Shown here in pieces: positions 1-6,608 of a stretch of 7,170 nt of DNA. The stretch's first letter is position 1; each line of letters opens with the position of its first letter. The DNA is from Candidatus Sumerlaeota bacterium (GTDB lineage: Bacteria; Sumerlaeota; T1SED10-198M). The notes beneath the pieces were generated by a model that saw only the letters and a program-made list of their open reading frames with translations, was not told the DNA's origin and did no database searches. The translations under genes and the position numbers were made by a program. The stretch spans positions 1-7,170 of the forward strand of contig PWGE01000272.1 of assembly GCA_003554345.1 (NCBI GenBank), given 5' to 3'.

Positions 1-1095
1 CTGGCTCGTCGGGGAAGAAACAAACAAAAACGACATGATTTAAGGCAGTTCGGCTTATCTCAAGTGGTCACCAAAGACTTTCTTCTTCCGGTATTTTCAG
101 AAATTTATGAAGGAAACCAGATTGATAAAAAGCGATTCCTTCCTTTTCTGACCCGTTTTAGAGAAAAAATGACGGAGCTTCATGTTGAGTTAGAAGAAAT
201 CACTCTTGTTTTCGATAAGGGGAGCAATAGCAAGAAAAACTTTGCTGAACTTGATGCCAAACGGTTATCATATGTCGCCTGCTTGAGCTCTTCTTACCAC
301 CAGGAGCTCTTAGAGATTCCATTTTCTTCCTACCGGAAAGTCATGGTTCATGATCGCAAAGTCTTGTGTTATCGCACGTGCAAAAATGTGTGGGGAAAAG
401 ACAGAACGATTGTTATCTATGTAAGTGAAAAACTCCGTCATGGACAGATACGAGGATTACAGCAAATACTGGCAAAGAAATATTCCTTACTTCGAGAACT
501 CAAGCATAAGCTAAATAATCCCCGGGCAAGAAAAACAACAAAAGAAGCTGTTCAAAACAAACTGCAGGAAATTCTGAAAGGAGAACGAGCAGAGCAGCTG
601 ATAAATACTTCTCTTCAGGAAAGAGAAGAGGGGCGTTTCGACATTGATTGGAAGCTGGATAAAGAAGCTTATCGGGACATAACGCAAAATATTTATGGCA
701 AAAAAATCCTTGTCTCATCTCGCTCAGAGTGGAGCGATGAAGAGATCATTGCCGCATATCATGGACAGCACAATGTTGAACGGGTCTTCAAGCAATTAAA
801 GAATCCTTACCACAATGCCGTTCATCCTCAATACCATTGGACAGATCAAAAAATTCGAGTTCATACCTTTATCTGCGTCATTGGTTTACTTCTTTCGCAG
901 CTCTTGTGGAAAAAAGCAAAAGAATGCGGTTACAATTACAGCATACAAACCCTTCTCGACAGACTTTCAGAGATTCGTAAAGCTCAGATCGTCACACTAA
1001 CAGGGTTGAAGGGTAAACCGGTAAAGGAAACACAACTGGAAGAGATGGAGCCGGAACTCAAAAAGCTCTACGACGATCTTCTCAGAGCGCTTTAG
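1..1095 (+). CDS. IS1634-family transposase, 5'-truncated by window edge
   Basis: This is the DDE transposase of an IS1634-type element (IS4 superfamily), which cuts and joins DNA at the element's ends. The reading frame is open from base 1; a GTG at 64 is only an internal codon, because the upstream codons (ARRGRNKQKRHDLRQFGLS) already match the family. About 364 residues are visible. The first catalytic Asp and the N-terminal domain lie outside the window. The second Asp is probably in LVFDKGSNSKKNF (codon 214-216), and the catalytic Glu is in NVERVFKQLKNP (codon 778-780), followed by HWTDQKIRVH and a hydrophobic C-terminal helix typical of the family. The frame is intact to its TAG stop, so the visible part shows no decay. 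Family assignment is from remembered motifs and is fairly certain; whether the element is active cannot be judged without its left end. Confidence 0.9.
   Translation: MARRGRNKQKRHDLRQFGLSQVVTKDFLLPVFSEIYEGNQIDKKRFLPFLTRFREKMTELHVELEEITLVFDKGSNSKKNFAELDAKRLSYVACLSSSYHQELLEIPFSSYRKVMVHDRKVLCYRTCKNVWGKDRTIVIYVSEKLRHGQIRGLQQILAKKYSLLRELKHKLNNPRARKTTKEAVQNKLQEILKGERAEQLINTSLQEREEGRFDIDWKLDKEAYRDITQNIYGKKILVSSRSEWSDEEIIAAYHGQHNVERVFKQLKNPYHNAVHPQYHWTDQKIRVHTFICVIGLLLSQLLWKKAKECGYNYSIQTLLDRLSEIRKAQIVTLTGLKGKPVKETQLEEMEPELKKLYDDLLRAL
1..1095 (+). mobile_element. Right part of an IS1634-family insertion sequence
   Basis: The transposase gene marks an insertion sequence entering from the left edge. 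Its right boundary is not determined: no terminal inverted repeat can be matched without the left end, and the target duplication would also need it. The true right end probably lies between 1096 and about 1220. The interval given covers only the transposase-coding part. Confidence 0.7.
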
Positions 1096-1227
1096 TTTAT
1101 ACAGGGACATATCTTCTAATATTCCCATTTCTACAGTATAAAATACCTGTTTTTTCGTTAGGTTTAGTAAAGTCACGCTAGAGTTTTAAAGACTTCTGAC
1201 TCTACTCATGTAGGAATCAAAGGAGAA
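1096..1227. other. IS right flank and upstream region of the 401-residue gene
   Basis: This 132-base AT-rich stretch should contain the right end of the insertion sequence and any promoter for the next gene. A TATAAA at 1137-1142 could be a -10 box, but the hexamer 17 bases upstream (TTCTAA, 1114-1119) is a poor -35. A short inverted repeat, TAGAGT at 1179-1184 and ACTCTA at 1199-1204, has a 14-base loop and no T-run after it. An AGGAG at 1221-1225 serves the next gene. No element here is certain. Confidence 0.3.
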
Positions 1228-2433
1228 GTGGCTGTATTGAGCTCTTTGTACGAGGAAGGGGAGTATTCTTTAGAAGAGTTGCTGCAGCACCCGGAGCGTT
1301 CAGAATATTTTTATCATTACACCAAAGAGTCATGGGAAGAAGAAAAAGAACTTTTACAGGCTCGCTATGTCAATATAAAAAGCGATGATGATTATGAGAC
1401 ATATCTTGAAATGGTGAAAGACTCATGGATGTATTTTAAAACGCTTTATCCGTCCATTGAAGATTATCAAAAAATATGTGAGGATTTTTTATCGCAGGTA
1501 TTTCCTAAACGGACATTTAGGATGCATTCAGCTACCATTTCAGGTAGTCGGTGGATCATGCCTGATCTGGTTGCGTCTCATTCAAAAGGAATTGCTCCCC
1601 ATGTTGATTTTTGGTATCAGCTGAAACAGGACGGGTATATTGTTCAAAACCGCTTTAACAGAGTGCTGATCAGGATAGGACTTTGTGACGGATATATTTA
1701 CAAAGTGCTTTATTCTGAAGATATTTTTAAAGATGTGCCACGTAGTGAGCTGGAACAATTGAAAAAGAAAGAGGAAGTGCTCGAAAAAGTAAATGATCCT
1801 TTATGGCACCGCAAGATATTAGCAACCATTATGGCGGGATATAGAAATACGGGTCCTGAACTGAGTCGTGCCTTCTTTCTTCCTCCGTATGTTTTACAAA
1901 AAACAGATCCTCTGTTTGTTGAAGATTTAAAAAGAGAACATCCGAACTCTCCTTTTGTTTTGAACGAAGACAGAATCCTTCTTATAAGATGTGACGAAGA
2001 CTTCAAGAGTTTTGATTTGCTGGCTTTTGATGAAAAAAAGGAGAAAGAATTCCATAGGGCATGGGATGAAGAATATGCATACTTCTGGTTGATTCCCTAT
2101 GAAGCCTTTCCCGATGATCCCTTTATGAGGTGGGGATACCGTTTTTTGATCAATGCAAGAAATGGGGAGCCATTAGGGTTTGAATATTATAAAATGGCCT
2201 ATAAGCCGGTTTATAAGTATATAGAAGAAGGTTCTTTATCTCCCCGTGATGCCTGTAATCCAGTGCTGGATATATATTTTGGAAATATTCGGGAAGAATA
2301 TTCCCGGATGGAGCCGGGCACTTATTTGCCAGATGGAGAAAAATTATTGAAAAAGATTGGAGGACCCGAAGTACAATTAGAGTCTCAACTGGATTGCGCA
2401 AGAGTGCAGAAATATATGAAGGATATTTGGTGA
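1228..2433 (+). CDS. Uncharacterised 401-residue soluble protein
   Basis: I do not recognise this family and assign no function. The product is a highly charged protein with many acidic and aromatic residues. It has no signal peptide or membrane segment, so it is probably cytoplasmic. The first 60 residues are Glu-rich and likely helical; a Lys/Glu-rich helix lies near residues 173-190 (SELEQLKKKEEVLEKV). Trp and Tyr are frequent throughout, as in a folded globular domain. The start is uncertain: AGGAG at 1221-1225 lies only 2 bases before the GTG at 1228, but 11 bases before an in-frame TTG at 1237, which may be the real start. The frame is open back to 1171 without an ATG, so truncation of a longer gene by the neighbouring insertion sequence is possible. 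It ends at TGA, 54 bases before the next ORF, which may be co-transcribed. Confidence 0.7.
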   Translation: MAVLSSLYEEGEYSLEELLQHPERSEYFYHYTKESWEEEKELLQARYVNIKSDDDYETYLEMVKDSWMYFKTLYPSIEDYQKICEDFLSQVFPKRTFRMHSATISGSRWIMPDLVASHSKGIAPHVDFWYQLKQDGYIVQNRFNRVLIRIGLCDGYIYKVLYSEDIFKDVPRSELEQLKKKEEVLEKVNDPLWHRKILATIMAGYRNTGPELSRAFFLPPYVLQKTDPLFVEDLKREHPNSPFVLNEDRILLIRCDEDFKSFDLLAFDEKKEKEFHRAWDEEYAYFWLIPYEAFPDDPFMRWGYRFLINARNGEPLGFEYYKMAYKPVYKYIEEGSLSPRDACNPVLDIYFGNIREEYSRMEPGTYLPDGEKLLKKIGGPEVQLESQLDCARVQKYMKDIW

Positions 2434-2487
2434 AAGCGTAATATTCAAAATTCACTGGAAAGTATCGAATAGAGAGTATTATCGTGC

Positions 2488-3303
2488 ATGGAGCGACGAA
2501 AATATGAGGCAAAAAGTGTTGTTGTCAACGAAAAGAAGAATATGAAAAATATCCTCTTCACCCAGAGAAAATTTTTCCTCTTCCTTTATTTACTGGGTGT
2601 ATATTTTACGGTGTATTTCTTTTATATTCATTATTATCATATGTTAACCGGCGAAATAGCGGCTATACCGGGGACGACTCCTTTTAGTCGTCTATTTTGG
2701 GTTTCTTCTATTGAACGTTGGAAAAGTTTTTTTCTGGAATCGTGGTTTCGCACCTTTATCATCAAATTCCTCGTCTATAGCTATTATATCTGGCAGAAGC
2801 AAAAAAAATCACTTTGGGATTTAAAAAAAGAGCTTGTGATATTGTTTTTTGTTACAGCACTTGTTAATTTAGTTACCTTTCCTTTATTATGGATATTGAT
2901 CGATAAGCCTGTTATTATACCTTTTCCTCAAAATGTCGTGCCATTTGTCATCGGAGTGGTTGTTGCGGTGTCTTGTTTGGAAGCTGCCTTGATAGCCATG
3001 TTTTATAGAGAGCTGTTCACGAAAAAAACTCGGGAATGGATAATCGTATGTCTTATAGCTTTTGTCGTGTCTTTTTATTTTAATAGAAAATTTATCCCGG
3101 ATAAATATGGAGTGGGCTATTATGTGCGAGCAGATTTTCGCACCTTAGATGTTTCCTTGAAGTCCTACTATATAGATCACAATGTATATCCTGACTGTCT
3201 GGAACAATTAACAACTCCGAGAGTATATTTGAGTTCTATTCCCAGGGATCTGTATGATCCTCATAAACGTTCTTTTTGTTATTATATAAAAGAGGACTTC
3301 TGA
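2488..3303 (+). CDS. Multi-pass membrane protein with GspG-like C-terminal domain, cut by an in-frame TGA
   Basis: The product is an integral membrane protein with about five hydrophobic segments (residues about 29-50, 82-102, 116-138, 149-172 and 184-199). From about residue 211 it carries a soluble domain like the C-terminal part of type II secretion GspG pseudopilins: YVRADFRTLDVSLKSYYIDH, then YP, then LTTPRVYLSSIPRD. This resembles the family pattern of an Asp-rich helix, 'N.YP', 'LTTP..YL..IP.D'. There is no prepilin-peptidase signal, so it is not a normal pseudopilin; the role is unknown. Codon 272 is TGA, but 63 further in-frame codons continue the domain (next entry), so the product is probably truncated. 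Start choice is weak: the ATG at 2488 has only AGAGAG upstream, and an in-frame ATG at 2542 (MKNILFTQRKFF) gives a better membrane-protein N-terminus. Confidence 0.65.
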   Translation: MERRKYEAKSVVVNEKKNMKNILFTQRKFFLFLYLLGVYFTVYFFYIHYYHMLTGEIAAIPGTTPFSRLFWVSSIERWKSFFLESWFRTFIIKFLVYSYYIWQKQKKSLWDLKKELVILFFVTALVNLVTFPLLWILIDKPVIIPFPQNVVPFVIGVVVAVSCLEAALIAMFYRELFTKKTREWIIVCLIAFVVSFYFNRKFIPDKYGVGYYVRADFRTLDVSLKSYYIDHNVYPDCLEQLTTPRVYLSSIPRDLYDPHKRSFCYYIKEDF

Positions 3304-3495
3304 GTACTGGTCAGCCGGGGTCCGGAAGGAAGGCTGCGGTTATACCCCGGTGATTTTGCAAGGATCGTGAATAGATATTCTGACGATCCAGAAGCCTTAA
3401 AAGAGGCGTTCAACGAATACCTGTACGATCCCACAAATGGCACTATGAGCAGGGGGGACATTATGAGAAGCAGAGATGCTTTGATTTCAAACTGA
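3301..3495 (+). pseudogene. Severed C-terminal tail of the GspG-like domain, in frame after TGA
   Basis: After the TGA at 3301-3303 the same frame stays open for 63 codons to a second TGA at 3493-3495. It encodes VLVSRGPEGRLRLYPGDF early and YDPTNGTMSRGDIMRS near the end. From memory of the family, GspG-like domains of this type continue after the last visible Tyr residues with an aromatic residue, usually Trp, then 'ilvS.GPDG', and finish with 'YDPTNGT.S.GDI.R'. Both blocks are present in order, so this is the missing tail of the upstream gene. The simplest reading is a TGG-to-TGA change at the Trp codon, giving a pseudogene or a read-through product. A sequencing error is also possible. No separate start or ribosome binding site is seen for the tail. 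Confidence 0.75.
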
Positions 3496-3508
3496 AGGAA
3501 TATAATAA

Positions 3509-3538
3509 CTTATCTTCGGTTGCCTGATAAGCTTTTTT
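3509..3538 (+). terminator. Weak Rho-independent terminator-like hairpin
   Basis: CTTATC (3509-3514) pairs with GATAAG (3526-3531) across an 11-base loop, and six T residues follow at 3533-3538. The stem is short and AT-rich, so strength is doubtful. Its position 14 bases after the second stop (3495), and not after the TGA at 3301, fits an original gene that ended at 3495. Confidence 0.4.
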
Positions 3539-3938
3539 AACGTTTTTTATAGTTTACTGAGGGAAATTTACAGAAGAGCTTCCGTTGCTTCAAAAAACGT
3601 CATCAACCAGTAATGGGTGCGGTGATAAAATTAAAAAGGTTTCCCGGATTCCGCTGTAAAAATTATTCAAAGAACAAGTGCTTACGAAATTGCCGGTCTC
3701 CTCATAGGTATCAAACTATTTGCTTTTAATTTTGATTTCTTCTTCAGTATATTATTTTTCTGACAAATTCTGTTTTTTCTAACCGGGGAAGATGGTTTAA
3801 TTTCGGAAAAAATTGAGAGACCCCAGTGTCATGAATATTCTCAATGCGGACCAAGGCTTAAAAAAATCCTCTCGAGTTTTCTGTTCTGTGTTAGACGCCA
3901 TTTTACCACTAGAATGCTCTTAACCAGCAACCCCATGT

Positions 3939-4151
3939 TTACAGAGTGACCATGCAAAATTGCCGCACTCCCTGTTTAATGCTGTCACCTGACACACAAT
4001 TTATCTCCTCAAAACTTCTGAAATTGTTTAATGCCAGAAGTGCCTTTGCTGTTTGATCTGAAATCAAAAGAAAGGGAGCCTCCACAATTATTTTTTTCAT
4101 ACCAGCTATAAAATAAGACAGCCACGTTATTTTACTTATCTTGAGTAGCAC
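3939..4151 (-). CDS. Short open frame, doubtful; faint HPr-like pattern
   Basis: A 70-codon frame begins with GTG; an internal ATG at 4098-4100 would give 53 residues (MKKIIVEAPFLLISDQTA and so on). No good ribosome binding site precedes either start. The order beta strand, helix, 'NNFRSFEEI', then 'MVTL' loosely recalls the first two thirds of HPr-type phosphocarrier proteins, but the active-site His is absent and the frame is much shorter than the usual 85-90 residues. It lies 114 bases downstream of the ThiF-like gene on the same strand. It may be a broken remnant or chance; I give it little weight. Confidence 0.2.
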   Translation of the reverse strand: MLLKISKITWLSYFIAGMKKIIVEAPFLLISDQTAKALLALNNFRSFEEINCVSGDSIKQGVRQFCMVTL

Positions 4152-4265
4152 TATTTTGAGACAATTCTTGCCTGTTTTTCAAATGTTTAGAACCTGAATT
4201 TTTCTGTCTCTCGGCTAACAACCTGGAGATAATCTTCAATAGACGGATATTTCCTCTTCACTTCT

Positions 4266-5072
4266 TTAGTTTCCACGAGTGTTGCAAAAGAGTTCGTAAT
4301 CTATTAAAGAGGTTATTTCTGGTTTGTCACCGCAGACGGGACAATGAGAGTTATGTGGGATGCTAACTGATCTAAAAGAAGCTTTCAATGCATTAAAAAT
4401 GAGGAGTCTGTTTTTAAGAAGTTCTCCTGTCTGTAAGATATATTTTAAGACTTCATTTGCCTGAATTGTACCAATGATTCCCGCCACAACACCGAGTATG
4501 CCGGCTTGTTGACAGCTGGGCACAGAGCCAGGAGGCGGTGGTTCGGGGAAAAGACAGCGAAAACAGGCTGATTCACCTGGAAGTATGGTGAAGGACTGTC
4601 CGTCATATCGTAATATACCACCATGTACCAGGGGTTTCTGCGAGAAAATACAGGCATCATTTACCAGATAACGGGTGGGGAAATTATCTGAACCATCCAC
4701 CACGATTTCATAATCTTTTATAAGTTCCATGATATTATCTGAGGTGAGTCGCAGTTGATGGGGCACAACTTTAACATCCGGGTTTATTGACTGGATTCTT
4801 TCCTGTCCGGATTTTACTTTGGATTCTCCTATGGTGCTGGAAGAGTGCAATATCTGACGCTGAAGGTTATTAAGCTCCACACTATCTGAATCTACTATGC
4901 CGATAGTGCCCACTCCCGCGGCACCTAAATAAAGGGCACATGGTGAACCCAGTCCCCCTGCGCCTATAATGAGAACTTTTGCATTTAAAAGTCTTTCCTG
5001 TCCTTTTCCTCCAATATTGGGAAGAAGGATCTGCCTTGAGTAACGTTCTATTTGATTTTCATTAAGTTGCAT
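4266..5072 (-). CDS. MoeB/ThiF-type adenylyltransferase for the sulfur carrier
   Basis: This E1-like enzyme (268 residues, usual for MoeB/ThiF) adenylates the C-terminal Gly of a ubiquitin-like sulfur carrier so that it can take up sulfur as a thiocarboxylate. The nucleotide loop GAGGLG is at residues 37-42. Arg72 (NNLQRQ), Lys85 and Asp129 (DGSDN) match the ATP-site residues of MoeB. Cys170/Cys173 (CFRC) and Cys244/Cys247 (CPVC) form the zinc site, and Cys187 (PSCQQAGILG) is the likely catalytic cysteine. The C-terminus (LIDYELFC) is the normal family end. It lacks the C-terminal rhodanese domain of MoeZ/MOCS3-type proteins, so sulfur must come from another protein, possibly the TusA domain of the first operon gene. 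It overlaps the carrier gene by 11 bases and uses the AGGAGGT at 5077-5083. The partner carrier in the operon argues for a CysO-type role over molybdopterin or thiamine synthesis. Confidence 0.92.
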   Translation of the reverse strand: MQLNENQIERYSRQILLPNIGGKGQERLLNAKVLIIGAGGLGSPCALYLGAAGVGTIGIVDSDSVELNNLQRQILHSSSTIGESKVKSGQERIQSINPDVKVVPHQLRLTSDNIMELIKDYEIVVDGSDNFPTRYLVNDACIFSQKPLVHGGILRYDGQSFTILPGESACFRCLFPEPPPPGSVPSCQQAGILGVVAGIIGTIQANEVLKYILQTGELLKNRLLIFNALKASFRSVSIPHNSHCPVCGDKPEITSLIDYELFCNTRGN

Positions 5073-5349
5073 GATTACCTCCTGCTATTGAAGGAATAAT
5101 TGAGACCTTGTCTCCCGGCTGGATAGGTGTTTCTTCTTCTTGATGAAAGCGAATATCTTCATCATTCACATACACATTTATGAATTTACGAATATTGCCT
5201 TCTTCATCGCATATCCGGGAGCGAATACCTGGATAGCGTTTTTCAAGATCGCTCAGAAGTTCTCTGATGTTTGTTCCTGTAGCTTTAACCTCTTCTTTAT
5301 TTTTGGTGAGTTTTTGAAGAGGGGTAGGGATGTGTACGATAATTTGCAT
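5062..5349 (-). CDS. CysO/MoaD/ThiS-family sulfur carrier protein with a tail after Gly-Gly
   Basis: This small beta-grasp protein (95 residues) carries sulfur as a C-terminal thiocarboxylate. The stretch NVYVNDEDIRF near residues 58-68, followed by IQPGDKVSIIPSIAGG, closely recalls Mycobacterium CysO, the sulfur donor for cysteine synthesis, more than MoaD of molybdopterin synthesis; this is from memory, not alignment. The diglycine is at residues 90-91 but is followed by Asn-His-Ala-Thr before the stop. Activation needs a free C-terminal Gly, so these four residues would have to be removed, as known for the QbsE and HcyS carriers, where JAMM-type proteases trim extra residues. The ATG is preceded by AGGAGG at 5357-5362 with 7 bases spacing. 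It lies 11 bases after the PLP-enzyme gene and overlaps the ThiF-like gene, which should adenylate it. Confidence 0.9.
   Translation of the reverse strand: MQIIVHIPTPLQKLTKNKEEVKATGTNIRELLSDLEKRYPGIRSRICDEEGNIRKFINVYVNDEDIRFHQEEETPIQPGDKVSIIPSIAGGNHAT
5077..5083 (-). promoter_or_regulatory. Ribosome binding site of the ThiF-like gene, inside the carrier's Gly-Gly codons
   Basis: AGGAGGT lies 4 bases before the ATG at 5070-5072. The same bases are the GGA GGT codons for the essential diglycine of the upstream carrier. The site fixes the ThiF start and implies translational coupling of the two genes. Confidence 0.85.
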
Positions 5350-5356
5350 TGTCTTT

Positions 5357-5362
5357 CCTCCT
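5357..5362 (-). promoter_or_regulatory. Ribosome binding site of the carrier gene, overlapping the upstream stop
   Basis: AGGAGG shares bases with the TAG stop (5361-5363) of the PLP-enzyme gene and lies 7 bases before the carrier ATG at 5347-5349. This supports the annotated start and close translational linkage. Confidence 0.85.
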
Positions 5363-6593
5363 ATTGATTTGTTAGATAATGTTCTTCGAACGATTGAATG
5401 GTGGGTTGGATGGTCAATGTTTCTCCAAATCCGCCGGTAAAAGCTTCCTGTGTTTTTAAGCCGTTTCCGGTAATCGAGACTAATATTGACTCATCACGGG
5501 GAATAATACCCTTTTCAATGAGTTTGATGGTGGTAGCCATTGTCACCCCGCCGGCGGTTTCAGTAAAAATCCCCTCACTTGATGCCAGTAATTCCGCTGC
5601 TTCTATTATTTCCTCGTCACTGACCTGTTCTCCCCATCCTTTCGTTTTCTGAACTGTTCGAACAGCGAATGGGCCATCTGCAGGATTACCTATAGCCAGT
5701 GATTTGGCTATCGTGCGTGGTTTAACCGGCTTTATGGTTTCTGTTTTATTCTTTATAGCATCAACAATGGGACTGCAGCCGGCTGCCTGGGCAGCATGAA
5801 TACGGGTATCTGCTTTTTCTGTTAATCCTATTTTCTGGAATTCTTCGATTGCTTTATCTATTTTGCTGATCAAAGAACCGCCGGCACATGGTACAACGAC
5901 ATGTTGAGGGGCTTTCCATCCTAATTGCTCTATAGTTTCAAAACCAAATGTTTTGGATCCTTCGGCGTAATAGGGTCGGATATTGATGTTCACGAAAGCC
6001 CATTGGTAGCGGCCCGCTAACTCTGAACAAAGCCTGTTGACCTCATCATAATTACCTTCGACGCCTATGAGGGAAGGATGATAAATAAGAGAACCTACAA
6101 TCTTTCCTTCTTCCAGATCGGCAGGAATAAATACCAGGCTTTTCAAGTTGGCGGCTGCGGATTGAGCGGCAACGGCATTTGCCAGGTTGCCGGTTGAGGC
6201 ACAGGCGACTGTCCTGAATCCAAACTCCCGGGCTTTTTCCAGCGCTACTGCCACCACCCGATCCTTGAAGGATAAGGTTGGATGACACACAGCATCGTTT
6301 TTGATGTAAAGTTCTTTCACGTTTAACTTTTTCTGGAGATTCCTTGCTCTGATAAGAGGCGTGTAACCGGTATTTAACGCGCCTCGGGGTCGGGAATTAA
6401 GGGGGAGAAGTTCTCGATACCGCCACAGGTTACGTGCCCGCCTCTTGATTTTTCTTCGGTGAAGCTGTTTTTTGATTGCCTCGTAATCATAATCTACCTC
6501 CAGAGGACCGAAACAAAACTCGCAAACATAAAGCGGTTCATGGGGGTATTTCTTGCCGCATTCGCGACATTTCATGCCTTTTACAAATTGCAT
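5361..6593 (-). CDS. Threonine-synthase-like PLP enzyme with zinc ribbon, probable thiocarboxylate-dependent sulfhydrylase
   Basis: This is a fold-type II PLP enzyme of 410 residues. The N-terminus has a zinc-ribbon motif (Cys9, Cys12, Cys24, Cys27) seen in many bacterial and archaeal threonine synthase paralogs. The PLP lysine is Lys110 in HPTLSFKDR, the substrate loop is STGN at 133-136, the phosphate-binding loop is PCAGGS at 235-240, and TGNGLK (375-380) contacts the cofactor ring. By sequence alone it would be called threonine synthase, which acts on O-phosphohomoserine. Position between a sulfite-reductase/TusA gene and a CysO-like carrier with its adenylating enzyme argues that it uses the carrier thiocarboxylate to make cysteine (from O-phosphoserine or O-acetylserine) or homocysteine (from O-phosphohomoserine). 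Motifs cannot decide which. The start is fixed by AGGAGG at 6599-6604, 5 bases upstream, in preference to the internal Met7. Confidence 0.85.
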   Translation of the reverse strand: MQFVKGMKCRECGKKYPHEPLYVCEFCFGPLEVDYDYEAIKKQLHRRKIKRRARNLWRYRELLPLNSRPRGALNTGYTPLIRARNLQKKLNVKELYIKNDAVCHPTLSFKDRVVAVALEKAREFGFRTVACASTGNLANAVAAQSAAANLKSLVFIPADLEEGKIVGSLIYHPSLIGVEGNYDEVNRLCSELAGRYQWAFVNINIRPYYAEGSKTFGFETIEQLGWKAPQHVVVPCAGGSLISKIDKAIEEFQKIGLTEKADTRIHAAQAAGCSPIVDAIKNKTETIKPVKPRTIAKSLAIGNPADGPFAVRTVQKTKGWGEQVSDEEIIEAAELLASSEGIFTETAGGVTMATTIKLIEKGIIPRDESILVSITGNGLKTQEAFTGGFGETLTIQPTIQSFEEHYLTNQ

Positions 6594-6598
6594 GCCTG

Positions 6599-6604
6599 CC
6601 TCCT
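6599..6604 (-). promoter_or_regulatory. Ribosome binding site of the PLP-enzyme gene
   Basis: AGGAGG lies 5 bases before the ATG at 6591-6593, within the 15-base gap after the reductase/TusA gene. It decides for Met1 over the in-frame Met7. Confidence 0.85.
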
Positions 6605-6608
6605 TTTT

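Larger units (their letters stand above)
3496..4265. other. Convergent intergenic region, no convincing gene
   Basis: About 770 AT-rich bases separate the plus-strand genes from the minus-strand sulfur operon, whose last gene ends at 4266. Stops are frequent in all frames. Short minus-strand open frames are present: 3797-3901 (34 codons, from an ATG without ribosome binding site), 3939-4151 (70 codons) and a frame that overlaps the end of the ThiF-like gene and ends at a TAA near 4187. None has firm support. No tRNA, CRISPR array or direct repeat was seen. The region may hold decayed gene remnants. Confidence 0.5.

Noticed and set aside
2431-2472. Read-through of the unknown gene's TGA, adding 12 codons to TAG at 2470-2472, as support for TGA recoding in this genome
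   Set aside because: The extra 12 codons show no recognisable conservation and Trp is encoded by TGG throughout the window; an ordinary stop is simpler.
2150-2512. Minus-strand 120-residue open frame antisense to the unknown gene
   Set aside because: It lies almost wholly opposite a longer coding frame with better protein composition; a shadow frame.
3301-3340. Selenocysteine at the TGA, with a possible hairpin (CCGG 3315-3318, loop GGT, CCGG 3322-3325) downstream
   Set aside because: The stem is only 4 bp, and the family position is remembered as Trp, not Cys; a Trp-to-stop change explains the site better.
3797-3901. Minus-strand 34-codon ORF (MASNTEQKTREDFFKPWSAL at its start)
   Set aside because: No ribosome binding site, no recognised family, and its length is compatible with chance in AT-rich DNA.
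6052-6288. Minus-strand 78-residue open frame inside the PLP-enzyme gene
   Set aside because: Low-complexity Gly/Ser/Arg-rich translation of the PLP gene in another frame; a shadow of the real gene.
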